NCBI GenBank assembly: GCA_900319075.1
Contig: ONMZ01000002.1
Location: forward strand, 1-64,000
Direction: 5' to 3'
DNA: 64,000 bases
Source: an uncultured Eubacteriales bacterium
GTDB lineage: Bacteria; Bacillota; Clostridia; Oscillospirales; Ruminococcaceae
The translations under genes were made by a program, and so were the position numbers. The notes under the pieces are model-generated. The model saw nothing but the letters and a program-made list of their open reading frames with translations, had not been told where the DNA came from and made no database searches. Below, piece by piece: positions 25,698 to 35,424 of this stretch; the stretch's first letter is position 1; every line of letters begins with the position of its first letter.

Positions 25698-28472
25698 ATG
25701 AAAACAGCTCTGTTCAAAGATACCTTACGTGAGATAAAGATCTCTGTGGGAAGGTTTATCTCAATATTTGCTATTGTGGCTCTGGGCTGCGGTTTTTTTG
25801 CAGGCATTAAAGCCACCATGCCCAATATGGTGGACTCTGCAAACAGTTATTTTGAGGATAACAGGCTTATGGACTATAAGCTTGTGTCCACCTTCGGCGT
25901 GAGTTCAGATGAGATCGAGGAGATAAAAAAGCTGGACACAGTTGAAGGTGCCTGCGGCGGATATTCCAAGGAGATATTTTATAACTATGAACAGCAGAAC
26001 CATGTTCTGAAAGCTATTTCATACAGCCAGGCTGACGAGGATAACCCAAACAGGATGAATCTTCCTGTGCTTGTGGAGGGGAGATTTCCGACTCAGCCGG
26101 GAGAGTGTCTTATCGAAAAAAAGATAAGCGCTCCCCAAAGCTTTAAAATAGGCAATACACTTACATTTTCAGATACCGAGCCCGGCAAGGAGCTTACAGA
26201 CTCTCTGGAACACAGTGAATATAAGATAGTTGGTATTTGCGCCTCACCTATGTATATCGGATATAAGCGTGATAATACCAAAGCAGGCAACGGAAGCATA
26301 CTTTGTAACATCTATCTTCCTGAAAGTGAGTTTTTGTCCGGGTACTATACAGAGTGTTATGTGCGTTTTAAAAATGTCCACAGCATGGATCAGTTCAGCG
26401 ATGAGTACAAAGATAAGATAAACGAGCTTAAAGACCCGTTGACAGATCTATTCACAAAAAGCGTCGATAAGCGCTATAAGACCCAGCGAGGACGTGCAGA
26501 GCGTGAGGTCGAGTTTGCAAAAAACCGTATTGAAAGTATGAAAGTTTTGCTTAGCTTTGATAAAGCAAAGCTTTTGGAATTTGCAAAGACCCTTCAGACC
26601 CAGCAGACACAGATAGAGGGCAGTGACTCTATCTTCAAAGAAGCCGACCTTGCAAGTGTAAAACAGCAGATAGAAATGGTAAACGGGCTTTTGCAGGAGC
26701 TTGAGGGAAAACAAAACGGTACCCGACAGAATCTCACCCGGCAGCTTGAGCAGGCACAGCAGGCTGTGCAGCAGGGAGAACAGCAGCTTGAAAAACTGAA
26801 ACAACCGGAGATCTACGGCTTTGACCGCTTTGAGGCAAGCTCCGATTATAGCTCTTTCTGCGGCGACGCCAACAAGATAGATTCTATTTCCAAGGTTTTC
26901 CCGGTGTTTTTTATACTTATCGCTTTTCTTGTGTGCCTTACCACAATGACGAGAATGGTCGATGAGCACCGAATAAGGATAGGTACGTATAAAGCCCTTG
27001 GATACAGCACTGCCAGCACAGCATCAAAGTATCTCGTTTACGGTGCTGTTGCAGCCATTGCAGGCAGCTGTCTGGGTACAACGGCAGGACTTCAGATATT
27101 TCCGAGGATCATTTACAGCTGTTATAAGATCCTTTACAATATGCCGTCTATAAATACACCCTTCAAGCCCTGGTATATGTTTATGTGCTGCTTTGTATCA
27201 TTGCTGTGTATATGCGGTGCGGTGCTCTATTCGTGTATGAAAGCGCTAAGGAGCCAGCCCTCACAGCTTATGAGACCAAAGGCGCCCCAGAACGGCAGAC
27301 GAGTCCTGCTTGAAAGAATGGGCTTTGTGTGGAAGCGTCTTTCCTTTCTCAGCAAGGTAACTGTGAGAAACCTGCTGAGGTATAAAAAGCGGTTTTTTAT
27401 GACTCTTGTTGGAGTGGCAGGCTGTACGGCGCTGATAATTACAGGCTTTGGTCTGAAACATTCAATTTCAGATATCGTTGACAAGCAGTTTAATGAGATA
27501 CTGCTTTACGATGCAACTCTTGTGATGAATAACATAAGCTATGACCAAAAACAGCTGGATAACAAGCTTTCATCTATTTCTCAGATCAAAAGCTATACCA
27601 TGACCCTGGTAAATGACGGCGTGGCAGAGCATAAAGCGAAAAAGGCAGATATCTCACTTGTGGTTGCCGATAAATATGAGCAGATACACGATTATCTTGA
27701 TCTTTCCTCTGTTGACGGAAAGGGCAGGGTCGATATACCCCAACAGGGCTGTATAATAACAAAGAAAATGTCAAGCCTTCTGAATATCAAAAAAGGCGAT
27801 GATATAACCATTTCTCTTGAAGATGAAAAACAGATAACCCTTGAGGTAAAGGGTATAGTGGAAAACTATGCTATGCATTACGTATATATCACTCCCCGGC
27901 AATATGAAGACCTTTACGGAAAAACACCGGGGTATAACATGGCATATGTGAATCTGAAAGAGGGTTCAAATGAGGATGACTTTAAAAAAGAGGTCATTAG
28001 CTGCGGGGAGTTTTACGGACTTTCCCTTATGAGCGAGGCAGGCAAGGATTTTCTTACCTCCCTTGACAGCCTTGATGCTGTGGTCATACTTCTTATAGTC
28101 TGTGCAGGTCTTCTTGCCATAGTCGTGCTTTATAACCTTGCAAATATAAATATAACCGAGCGTGTGCGGGAGATAGCCACAATAAAAGTGCTTGGTTTTT
28201 ACGATCTGGAAACTTCAAAATATATTTACCGTGAAAATATAGTTTCCGCAGTACTGGGAATTATTATGGGCTTTGGAGCCGGAATAGTCCTTCACCACTT
28301 TGTTGTTATAACAGCAGAGGTGGACATAGTTCTTTTCAACCACAGCCTTGTATGGTGGGCATATGCTCTGGGAGCTGTTTTTACAGCAGTGTTTACTGTG
28401 ATAGTCAACTTTATTCTGCATTTCAAGCTCAAAAAGATAGATATGGTAGAGTCTATGAAATCAGTAGAATAA
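25698..28472 (+). CDS. FtsX-like ABC transporter permease
   Basis: A 924-residue membrane protein with two FtsX-type units. The first hydrophobic helix (about 17-38) is followed by a large extracellular domain with a long coiled coil rich in Gln, Glu and Lys (about 255-370). Then come helices around 395-420, 440-465 and 495-515, a second extracellular domain and final helices beyond 790 including AVVILLIVCAGLLAIVVLYNLANI. MacB-type permeases of this layout work as mechanotransmitters in lipoprotein or peptide export, or signal to wall hydrolases. No ABC ATPase gene lies next to it, so its partner is encoded elsewhere. GAAGGGAG precedes the ATG. Confidence 0.9.
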   Translation: MKTALFKDTLREIKISVGRFISIFAIVALGCGFFAGIKATMPNMVDSANSYFEDNRLMDYKLVSTFGVSSDEIEEIKKLDTVEGACGGYSKEIFYNYEQQNHVLKAISYSQADEDNPNRMNLPVLVEGRFPTQPGECLIEKKISAPQSFKIGNTLTFSDTEPGKELTDSLEHSEYKIVGICASPMYIGYKRDNTKAGNGSILCNIYLPESEFLSGYYTECYVRFKNVHSMDQFSDEYKDKINELKDPLTDLFTKSVDKRYKTQRGRAEREVEFAKNRIESMKVLLSFDKAKLLEFAKTLQTQQTQIEGSDSIFKEADLASVKQQIEMVNGLLQELEGKQNGTRQNLTRQLEQAQQAVQQGEQQLEKLKQPEIYGFDRFEASSDYSSFCGDANKIDSISKVFPVFFILIAFLVCLTTMTRMVDEHRIRIGTYKALGYSTASTASKYLVYGAVAAIAGSCLGTTAGLQIFPRIIYSCYKILYNMPSINTPFKPWYMFMCCFVSLLCICGAVLYSCMKALRSQPSQLMRPKAPQNGRRVLLERMGFVWKRLSFLSKVTVRNLLRYKKRFFMTLVGVAGCTALIITGFGLKHSISDIVDKQFNEILLYDATLVMNNISYDQKQLDNKLSSISQIKSYTMTLVNDGVAEHKAKKADISLVVADKYEQIHDYLDLSSVDGKGRVDIPQQGCIITKKMSSLLNIKKGDDITISLEDEKQITLEVKGIVENYAMHYVYITPRQYEDLYGKTPGYNMAYVNLKEGSNEDDFKKEVISCGEFYGLSLMSEAGKDFLTSLDSLDAVVILLIVCAGLLAIVVLYNLANINITERVREIATIKVLGFYDLETSKYIYRENIVSAVLGIIMGFGAGIVLHHFVVITAEVDIVLFNHSLVWWAYALGAVFTAVFTVIVNFILHFKLKKIDMVESMKSVE

Positions 28473-28500
28473 ATACAAAAGAATTATAGGGGTAGAACAA

Positions 28501-28896
28501 ATGGATGAAGGAACATTGGCCAATTATTTTACTATCGTTTTTTTCAGTTTGTTGATACTGTTTTGTTTCATTGCAAGTGTCAGACATAACATCTCGAAAA
28601 AGAAAAGTAAAATAAATAATAAAGGTCAGGCTAAGATATTGTTCAAGAGTATAAATGAATATGATGGGACAAGGTATCCCGACCTTACCACTTATCATGT
28701 AACAGAATACTATATTGACTGCCTGATAGGCGGCGAGAAAAAGACCCTCTTATGCTGTGAGTATATGTACAACTATGTACAAAAGGGCGAGACCTATGAT
28801 GTCGTGTATACATCAGATCATATAGAGCTGGACAGAAAGTATTATCCTGACGATGACTTTGATGATGATTTTGATGATCTTGACGGCGAAGAATAA
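28501..28896 (+). CDS. Small single-pass membrane protein, unknown function
   Basis: 131 residues: one N-terminal hydrophobic helix (about 9-27, YFTIVFFSLLILFCFIAS), a basic stop-transfer (KKKSK), a soluble domain with DLTTYHVTEYYIDCLIGGEKKTLLC, and an aspartate-rich tail. The family is not recognised. It sits 28 nt after the permease and 31 nt before another small membrane protein, with a weak AGGGG ribosome site. Confidence 0.65.
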   Translation: MDEGTLANYFTIVFFSLLILFCFIASVRHNISKKKSKINNKGQAKILFKSINEYDGTRYPDLTTYHVTEYYIDCLIGGEKKTLLCCEYMYNYVQKGETYDVVYTSDHIELDRKYYPDDDFDDDFDDLDGEE

Positions 28897-28927
28897 AGTC
28901 AATAATTTTATAGAAAGAAGGATATAA

Positions 28928-29170
28928 ATGAACGAATTTGAAAACGCATTTGAACTTGAAGAAGAAAACGAGTGCTGCTGTTGCAAGTGCAGCTGCATCT
29001 GGAGAACCGCTGCGCTGATACTTATAGGCGTGCTTATCGGTTTTCTTATCTCGCCCGTAAAGCACGGCAATACCGTTATCACAGGCAACGAAAATGTTGT
29101 TGTCAAGGGCGGCAAGAAGAAAAAGTCCAAAAAGAAAAATAAGAAAAAATCGGAATGTGAGGAGAAGTAA
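28928..29170 (+). CDS. Cys-cluster, Lys-tailed small membrane protein
   Basis: 80 residues with an acidic N-terminus, then the cysteine run ECCCCKCSC (about 15-23), a single hydrophobic helix (about 24-44) and a polylysine C-terminus (KKKKSKKKNKKK). AGAAAGAAGG lies upstream. The Cys cluster adjoining the membrane could bind a metal or be acylated, but this is not supported by any homology I recognise. It ends 3 nt before ychF, so translation is likely coupled. Confidence 0.65.
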   Translation: MNEFENAFELEEENECCCCKCSCIWRTAALILIGVLIGFLISPVKHGNTVITGNENVVVKGGKKKKSKKKNKKKSECEEK

Positions 29171-29173
29171 TTT

Positions 29174-30268
29174 ATGAAACTTGGTATGGTAGGACTCCCG
29201 AACGTCGGAAAATCAACGCTTTTCAATGCGCTGACCAATGCTGGTGCGGAGTCTGCAAACTATCCGTTCTGCACTATCGAGAAGAACGTCGGCGTAGTAA
29301 GCGTTCCCGATGAGCGTCTTGACAAGCTCGCAGAGATGTATCACCCTGTAAAGTTCACCCCTGCAACGCTGGAGTTCGTGGACATCGCAGGTCTTGTAAA
29401 GGGTGCATCAAAGGGCGAGGGACTGGGCAATAAGTTCCTTGCGGATATCCGTGAGGTGGATGCTATCGTTCACGTTGTAAGGTGTTTTGAGGACGATAAC
29501 ATCGTTCACGTTGACGGCTCGGTAAATCCTGCAAGAGATATTGAAACCATCGACCTTGAGCTGGTGTTTTCGGATATTGAGATAATCGACAGAAAGCTTG
29601 ACAGAACAAAGAAAGCTATGAAGGGGGACAGGTCTCTCGCCGAGGTGGTTGACTTCCTTGAAAGGCTCAAAGGGCACCTTGAAGAAGGAAAGGCTGCAAG
29701 AGCTTTTCAGATGACCGATGAGGAAAGAGCAATGCTGACCGATACTCCGCTTTTGTCCCTCAAACCTGTTATCTACGCCGCAAATCTCAGCGAGGACGAT
29801 TTCAGGAACAATATCGACACCAACGAGAATTACAAGACAGTCCGCACCATAGCTGAGAACGAAGGCTCCGCCGTGTTCCCCATATGTGCACAGATAGAGG
29901 CAGAGATCTCTGATATGGACGACGAGGACAAGGCAATGTTCCTTTCCGATCTGGGACTTGAAACATCGGGACTTGACCGTATCATCAAGCAGGGTTATTC
30001 GCTGCTGGGTCTTATATCATATCTTACAGCAGGCGAGCCGGAGGTGCGTGCATGGACAATAAAGAAGGGCACAAAAGCTCCCCAGGCAGCAGGCAAGATA
30101 CATACCGATTTTGAAAAGGGCTTTATAAGAGCAGAGGTGGTTTCCTTTGATGATCTTATGGCTTGCGGAAATATGGTAGCAGCCAAGGAAAAAGGTCTTG
30201 TTCGCCTTGAGGGCAAGGATTATGTAATGCAGGACGGAGATATCGTTCTGTTCCGGTTCAACGTATGA
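29174..30268 (+). CDS. ychF: Redox-regulated ATPase YchF (OBG family)
   Basis: A 364-residue P-loop ATPase of the Obg/YchF group associated with ribosomes and stress regulation. It has G1 GLPNVGKST (6-14), the G3-type [20 protein letters not shown], a central coiled coil and a C-terminal TGS-like domain ending [10 protein letters not shown]. Length and order are normal. The ATG at 29174 has GGAGAAG just upstream. It lies last in a plus-strand cluster that ends at a strong bidirectional terminator. Confidence 0.97.
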   Translation: MKLGMVGLPNVGKSTLFNALTNAGAESANYPFCTIEKNVGVVSVPDERLDKLAEMYHPVKFTPATLEFVDIAGLVKGASKGEGLGNKFLADIREVDAIVHVVRCFEDDNIVHVDGSVNPARDIETIDLELVFSDIEIIDRKLDRTKKAMKGDRSLAEVVDFLERLKGHLEEGKAARAFQMTDEERAMLTDTPLLSLKPVIYAANLSEDDFRNNIDTNENYKTVRTIAENEGSAVFPICAQIEAEISDMDDEDKAMFLSDLGLETSGLDRIIKQGYSLLGLISYLTAGEPEVRAWTIKKGTKAPQAAGKIHTDFEKGFIRAEVVSFDDLMACGNMVAAKEKGLVRLEGKDYVMQDGDIVLFRFNV

Positions 30269-30284
30269 TAATTTGATAAAAAAC

Positions 30285-30327
30285 AAAAAGCAAGGCACTC
30301 GCAGTTCAAACGAGTGCCTTGCTTTTT
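30285..30327. terminator. Bidirectional terminator between ychF and the heptad-repeat gene
   Basis: A 17-bp perfect stem (30285-30301 with 30311-30327) with A-rich 5' and T-rich 3' arms lies between two convergent genes and can serve both. Confidence 0.93.
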
Positions 30328-30351
30328 TATAGAAATGAAAAAGGGGAGTAA

Positions 30352-32997
30352 TTATTTTTCATTCTTGCTTGTAATGGCTTCTGTTTCAAAGATAAACTTG
30401 ACCTCGCCTTCAGTTCCGTCAGCAATTCCGGAGAAGTTATTGTATGCGCCGGAGGCTTTGGTAACAGCGCTGAGTTTATCCATAAGTCCTTTTATCTCAT
30501 CGTTATATACCTTCATTATCTTGTCAACAGCCTCTGTTTTAAACTTCTTCATTCCGTCGTCAAGCTCTTTAGCACCGTCAGCAAGCAGCTTTACACCATC
30601 TGTAAGCTGAGCACTGCCCTCCTTGAGGGTGCCGATGCCGTTGTAAAGCTCACCGCTTCCGTTTGCAAGCTGTTTGAGTCCGTCAGAAAGGGTAGTCATC
30701 TTCTCTGCAAGAAGCTTTGCTCCGTCTTTGAATTGGGCTGCGCCGCCGGAAAGCTGACCGATGCCGGAATCAAGCTTTACCGAGCCGTCGTGGAGCTGAA
30801 CAAGTCCGCTTGAAAGTTGTGATGCACCGCCGTTGAGCTGTTTTGCTCCGCTGGAAAGCTGTCCAAGCCCTGTGGTAAGCTTGCCTATACCGCTGCTGGC
30901 GCTCTGAACGCCGCTGTTGAGAGTGCCTGCACCCTTGTTAAGCTCTGAAAGTCCGCTGCTGAGCGCATTTGAGCCATCAAGTATACCTGTGTTTTTTTCT
31001 GTGAATTTGCCGTTGAGCTGGGTCAATCCGCCGTAGATCTGCTCTGCACCCTGCTGTGCCTGGCTCATAAGCTGATTTGCGCCTGCATCGATCTGCTGTG
31101 CGCCTGTATTTACCTGTGCCGAACCGTTTGCAAGTGCCCCCACAGATGTCTTTATTGTGCCTGCGCCTGTTTCAAGTGCGGAAATTCCGTCTTTGATAGT
31201 AGGATTGTTGGGGTCGGTGCCGTTTTTAAGAGCGGCAAGTATCTGTTTCTGACCTGCAATGGTCTGCGTAAGTGCTGTGATAGAGCCTGCAAGCGTTTGT
31301 ACCTGTGCAGGGTCAGTGCTGTTATCCTTCAGCTGTTTAAGTACATTGAGCACCTGCTCGTTTGCGGATATGGTCGTTTCAAGGTTTGATGCAGCGGTGT
31401 CAACACCCTGTCCAAGCTGCTGTACCTGAGTGGGGAGATTTGCTACCTGTGTGTTCATCTGTGCAAGTCCGTCGGATACCTGTTTTGCACCTGCCGAGAG
31501 TTTCGCAGTTCCGTTTGCAAGTGTTCCGTCTGTTGTCTTGTCAAGCTGCTGCTTCAAGCTTGTGTCAAGCTGCTGTGCACCGCCCTGGAGCTGTGCAACT
31601 CCCTGTTGTGCCTGGGAAAGACCTGTGCTGAGCTGCGATGCACCTGTGCTGAGCTTTGATGAACCGTCAGCAAGCTGTTGTGCGCCTGTTTTGAGCTGCT
31701 GAGCTCCGCTTACAAGAGAAGGCAGCTGCTGGTCAAGCTGTGCAAAGCCGCCTGCAAGGGTAGATGCGCCGCCTGCAAGAGTCTTTGCTCCCTTTGAAGC
31801 CTCCCCAAGCTTAGCGGAAAGGGTAGCCGAACCTGTTTTCAGTTCGGAAATGCCGTTTGTAAGCTGATCTGTGGATCCGCTGAGAGTAGCTGCTCCCTGT
31901 GAAAGCTGCAAAGCACCGTCTTGTGCGGTTTTAAGCCCTGTGTTAAGCTCTCCTGCGCCTGTGTAAAGCTTTGTGATCCCTTCTGAAAGGGGAGTTACCG
32001 AGCCGTTAAGGGTGTTCAGACCTGCGTTGAGCTTGCCTGCGCCTGTTGAAAGCTGGTCAACCCCTTTAGACATTTCGTTGAGCTTGCTTTCTACTGCATC
32101 AAGGATATCCTTGGTATCTATCTGTGCATTTGAAAGAAGATTGCTTGTGGCAAGAGTCAGAGTTGTGGGCATCTCAAAGTTTTTAACATCTGCTGAGATC
32201 TCAACGTACTTAGGTATCTCAACACCCTTTTCATCAAGCTTTTCAGCAGCCTTTTCATCAGACTTTTTCAAGCTTTCCTTCAAGCCCTCAACGTTAAGGC
32301 TCTCTTCAAGTCCGGGCATTGCAATGCCCACGAATATCTGTTTGTTTCCGTCGGAGATGACCTTTCCGTTTTTGATGGTAACATTTGAGAATATATCCCC
32401 GTCAAGGATAGATCCTGTGGTCAGAAGGAAGGGGACATACACCTGCTGATCTTTGCCGTTTATGTTTATGGTCTGTTTTGCCTTGTTGGTGAAATCGTAT
32501 CTGATGGTGACTTTACCGCTTTTACCTGCCATATCCTCCGGCTTGGTCTCTTTACCGTCAAGAGTGTATGTGACCTTCATCTCGATGGGCAGATCACCGG
32601 AGTAATTACCTTTGTAATATATATCTCCGCCGTTTGTTTTCCATGTGAGCTTGTTTCCGCTTGCGTCAAATTCCTCGTCGGTTTTTGTGTTTTCAATATC
32701 TTTAAGATTTGAAACATCTTCAAGATCTTTAAGCCCCTTAGGATTCTTTAACCAGTCGCTGACTATGATCTTGTCATTGCTTCCGTTTGCCTTGGTCATA
32801 ACGTAGACGGTCTCTTCTTTAAAAGTCTTTCCGTCGGCATTGTTGGGCTGTGTGCTCTTTTCAGCAGATGAGGTTTTGCTCTCATCGCTGTCGCTTTTCT
32901 CATCTTCCTTTTTATTTGCCATTGCGTACATTCCCGTTGCTCCGGCTGAGAGCATTACAGCAAGTGCGCCTGCAATGATCTTTGAATATGTTTTCAT
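30352..32997 (-). CDS. Exported protein with X3-Leu-X2-Gly heptad repeats
   Basis: 881 residues with an N-terminal signal/anchor (about 5-28, SKIIAGALAVMLSAGATGMY). An N-terminal beta-rich region runs to about 290, followed by roughly 500 residues of heptads of the form xxxLxxG (for example GAGKLNAGLNTLNG, SQLSSGLVQLHDGS). These should form a long helical rod. Such heptads are known in YhgE/Pip-type and MMPL-associated surface proteins. No C-terminal transmembrane helix or sortase motif is visible. It lies 22 nt after the MMPL transporter gene and is read from the same TetR-controlled promoter, so the pair probably work together at the envelope. Confidence 0.85.
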   Translation of the reverse strand: MKTYSKIIAGALAVMLSAGATGMYAMANKKEDEKSDSDESKTSSAEKSTQPNNADGKTFKEETVYVMTKANGSNDKIIVSDWLKNPKGLKDLEDVSNLKDIENTKTDEEFDASGNKLTWKTNGGDIYYKGNYSGDLPIEMKVTYTLDGKETKPEDMAGKSGKVTIRYDFTNKAKQTININGKDQQVYVPFLLTTGSILDGDIFSNVTIKNGKVISDGNKQIFVGIAMPGLEESLNVEGLKESLKKSDEKAAEKLDEKGVEIPKYVEISADVKNFEMPTTLTLATSNLLSNAQIDTKDILDAVESKLNEMSKGVDQLSTGAGKLNAGLNTLNGSVTPLSEGITKLYTGAGELNTGLKTAQDGALQLSQGAATLSGSTDQLTNGISELKTGSATLSAKLGEASKGAKTLAGGASTLAGGFAQLDQQLPSLVSGAQQLKTGAQQLADGSSKLSTGASQLSTGLSQAQQGVAQLQGGAQQLDTSLKQQLDKTTDGTLANGTAKLSAGAKQVSDGLAQMNTQVANLPTQVQQLGQGVDTAASNLETTISANEQVLNVLKQLKDNSTDPAQVQTLAGSITALTQTIAGQKQILAALKNGTDPNNPTIKDGISALETGAGTIKTSVGALANGSAQVNTGAQQIDAGANQLMSQAQQGAEQIYGGLTQLNGKFTEKNTGILDGSNALSSGLSELNKGAGTLNSGVQSASSGIGKLTTGLGQLSSGAKQLNGGASQLSSGLVQLHDGSVKLDSGIGQLSGGAAQFKDGAKLLAEKMTTLSDGLKQLANGSGELYNGIGTLKEGSAQLTDGVKLLADGAKELDDGMKKFKTEAVDKIMKVYNDEIKGLMDKLSAVTKASGAYNNFSGIADGTEGEVKFIFETEAITSKNEK

Positions 32998-33019
32998 GTT
33001 TTCTTACCCCTTTCGTTTC

Positions 33020-35134
33020 TCACTCGACTGTTGGAAGCTGTACACCATTGATGCCAGCCTTATTTGTTTTTGCGTTCTTCATTCCGAATGTTGAACGGAT
33101 TATTACCGGATCAAACAACATAAGCATTGAAGGCAGTATCAGTATTACTGTCACCATGCTTATAAGAGCGCCTCTTGAAAGGAGGCTGCAAAGCTGAGAG
33201 ATCATATCTACTCTTGAGTAAACGCCAACTCCGAAGGTGGCTGCAAAAAATCCCAGAGCGGAAACAATGATCGACTTGATAGATGTGGAAAGAGCAATGG
33301 TAACAGCCTGTGTTTTGTCCTTTCCTGAGTTTCTTTCAAGCTTGTATCGTGTTGACATAAGTATCGCATAGTCCACCGTTGCACCAAGCTGGATCGTACC
33401 AATAACGATAGATGCGATAAACGGTATCGTAGTATGTGTATAGCAGGGTATAGCCATATTTACAAAGATAGCAAACTCGATCACCGCTACAAGAATAAGC
33501 GGAAGCGAGAAAGATCTGAGAACAAAGAAGATTATAAGGAATATGGCAATCATTGATACAGCGCTGACCACCTTGAAATCTCTGTCGGTAACTGTGATCA
33601 GATCCTTTGTGCAGGGTGCCTCACCGATGACCATTGCTTTTTTGTCATATTTTGAAACTATGTCCTGGAGTTTATTGATCTGGTTGTTTACCTGGTCAGA
33701 TGCTGTTTTGTACTGAGATCCTACAAGTACCATCTGCCAGTTTTTTGATTTAAGTACTTTTGTCAGTCTATCAGGGATTACCTCTTTTGGAATATTAGGT
33801 CCAAGCAGCGAGTTGAGCCCAAGGGAGAATTTTACGCCGTCAACTTTATTCATCTCGCTGAGCATATTGTTCATAGCCTTTGGTTCAAGGTCTGCATCGC
33901 ACATTATTATATGTGTGGAGGTCATATGATACTGCTCCTCCAGCTTTGTGCTCGCCACGATACTGTCAAGATCCTTTGGCAAAGTAGCGGTAAGATCGTA
34001 GTAAACATCTGTGTGGGTGTAACCGTAAACTGCCGGGATCAGCACCACAAGAAATGCTGTAAGGCAGACTGCACGGTGCCTGATAATGAAAGCCGACAGC
34101 TTGTCGAGCTTAGGTATAAGGTCACGGTGCATTGTTTTGTTAAGCGCCTTGTCGAATATAAGTATCATGGAAGGAAGGATAGTTACGCAGGCGATAACGC
34201 CGATAACAACGCCCTTTGCCATAACTATACCCATATCCAGTCCCAGCTTGTATGACATAAAGCACAAAGCAAGGAATCCTGCAACGGTGGTGATCGAGCT
34301 TCCCACAACCGAGCTTATTGTCTTTGATATAGCCTGCGCCATGGCTTCTTTATTGTCGCCCGGGTGGTTACTCTGTTCCTCTTTATAGCTGTGCCACAGG
34401 AATATGGAGTAGTCTATTGTAACACCAAGCTGAAGGACAGCTGTAAGCGCCTGGGTTATGAAGGATATCTCTCCAATGAAGAAGTTTGAACCCAGGTTGT
34501 AAAGGATAGCCATTCCAACGCTGAGCATGAAAAATACCGGGATCAGGAAAGAATCCATTGTAAGCGCCAGCACAAGGCTTGTAAGACAGACCGCAAGGAT
34601 AACGTATCCTGTTGTCTCGCTTATGGTCAGATCCTTTATGTCGCTGATCGCTGCTGTCATACCTGCAACGAAGCATTGCTTTCCTGCAATAGATTTGACC
34701 TCGTTGAGGGCATTAAGGCTATCGTCCGACGCCGACGAGGAATCAAAGAATACTGCAAGCAGCGTGGAATCTCCCGAGTTGAAAAAGTCATAAAGCTTTT
34801 TCGGAAGGACCTCTTTTGGAAGGTTGATATCTGCGATCGAATCATACCATATAACATCGCAAACGTGATCCACCTCAGCGAATTTCTTTTCAAGTTCCTT
34901 AACATCCTTGTCCTGCATACCGTCTATCATGACGAATGCAAAACCTCCCTTGCCGAATTCATCCAGCATTATGTCCTGACCCTTCATGGTGTCAAGATCC
35001 TTAGGCAGATAGGAAAGGATATCGTAGTTTATCCTTGTGCCCAGCATACCGAAAAGGGAAGGGACAAGCAGTACCAGGCTGATTATAAGTATAACAAACC
35101 TGCCTTTGACAACTGCCTTTCCGAACTTATACAT
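33020..35134 (-). CDS. MMPL/RND-superfamily transporter
   Basis: A 704-residue membrane protein with two MMPL halves, about 12 hydrophobic helices in all. Each half has one helix, a periplasm-like extracellular loop and five more helices (for example VTIDYSIFLWHSY in half one and GATVDYAILMSTRYKLERN in half two, both holding the conserved Asp of proton relay). Members export lipids, drugs or polyketides. AAGGGGG precedes the ATG at 35134. The divergent TetR gene and three palindromic operators suggest substrate-induced expression. The adjoining heptad-repeat protein may be an accessory subunit. Confidence 0.92.
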   Translation of the reverse strand: MYKFGKAVVKGRFVILIISLVLLVPSLFGMLGTRINYDILSYLPKDLDTMKGQDIMLDEFGKGGFAFVMIDGMQDKDVKELEKKFAEVDHVCDVIWYDSIADINLPKEVLPKKLYDFFNSGDSTLLAVFFDSSSASDDSLNALNEVKSIAGKQCFVAGMTAAISDIKDLTISETTGYVILAVCLTSLVLALTMDSFLIPVFFMLSVGMAILYNLGSNFFIGEISFITQALTAVLQLGVTIDYSIFLWHSYKEEQSNHPGDNKEAMAQAISKTISSVVGSSITTVAGFLALCFMSYKLGLDMGIVMAKGVVIGVIACVTILPSMILIFDKALNKTMHRDLIPKLDKLSAFIIRHRAVCLTAFLVVLIPAVYGYTHTDVYYDLTATLPKDLDSIVASTKLEEQYHMTSTHIIMCDADLEPKAMNNMLSEMNKVDGVKFSLGLNSLLGPNIPKEVIPDRLTKVLKSKNWQMVLVGSQYKTASDQVNNQINKLQDIVSKYDKKAMVIGEAPCTKDLITVTDRDFKVVSAVSMIAIFLIIFFVLRSFSLPLILVAVIEFAIFVNMAIPCYTHTTIPFIASIVIGTIQLGATVDYAILMSTRYKLERNSGKDKTQAVTIALSTSIKSIIVSALGFFAATFGVGVYSRVDMISQLCSLLSRGALISMVTVILILPSMLMLFDPVIIRSTFGMKNAKTNKAGINGVQLPTVE

Positions 35135-35221
35135 TGTTTCATTACCCCCTTAAAACAGCTTTGGTATATCTGCATACATTATATATTGTATGTCACATCG
35201 CTGTTTTGATTTCCAAATGTA

Positions 35222-35250
35222 AGTTTACCACAAAAATGACCGTTAGTCAA
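35222..35250 (-). promoter_or_regulatory. Promoter for the MMPL-heptad operon
   Basis: On the minus strand TTGACT (35250-35245), a 17-bp spacer and TAAACT (35227-35222). Operator 1 (35237-35249) overlaps the -35 and spacer, so TetR binding would block it. Confidence 0.8.
35237..35249. promoter_or_regulatory. TetR-type operator 1
   Basis: Palindrome TGACCGTTAGTCA over the -35 of the MMPL promoter. It is the first of three near-identical palindromes of the form TGACyrTTrGTCA in the tetR-MMPL intergenic region. Confidence 0.8.
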
Positions 35251-35269
35251 TATGTTTGGACAAAAAAAT

Positions 35270-35282
35270 TGACCGTTGGTCA
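35270..35282. promoter_or_regulatory. TetR-type operator 2
   Basis: TGACCGTTGGTCA, the most symmetric of the three, lies 33 bp (about three helical turns) from operator 1, on the same DNA face. Confidence 0.8.
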
Positions 35283-35323
35283 TATTTTTGTATACATTGT
35301 ACATCGTGGGTAAAAAATGATAA

Positions 35324-35336
35324 TGACTATTGGTCA
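35324..35336. promoter_or_regulatory. TetR-type operator 3
   Basis: TGACTATTGGTCA lies 54 bp (about five turns) from operator 2 and 11 bp upstream of the tetR -35 element, suited to autoregulation. Confidence 0.78.
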
Positions 35337-35346
35337 TTTTTACGTC

Positions 35347-35375
35347 TTGACTTTGAGATTTATGGGATTTATAAT
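35347..35375 (+). promoter_or_regulatory. Promoter for the tetR gene
   Basis: TTGACT (35347-35352), a 17-bp spacer and TATAAT (35370-35375), 50 nt before the tetR ATG. Confidence 0.85.
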
Positions 35376-35424
35376 TTAAACAATAGGTTAAAGAGCCGTT
35401 TATATCATTCAAGGAGATGTAAAA

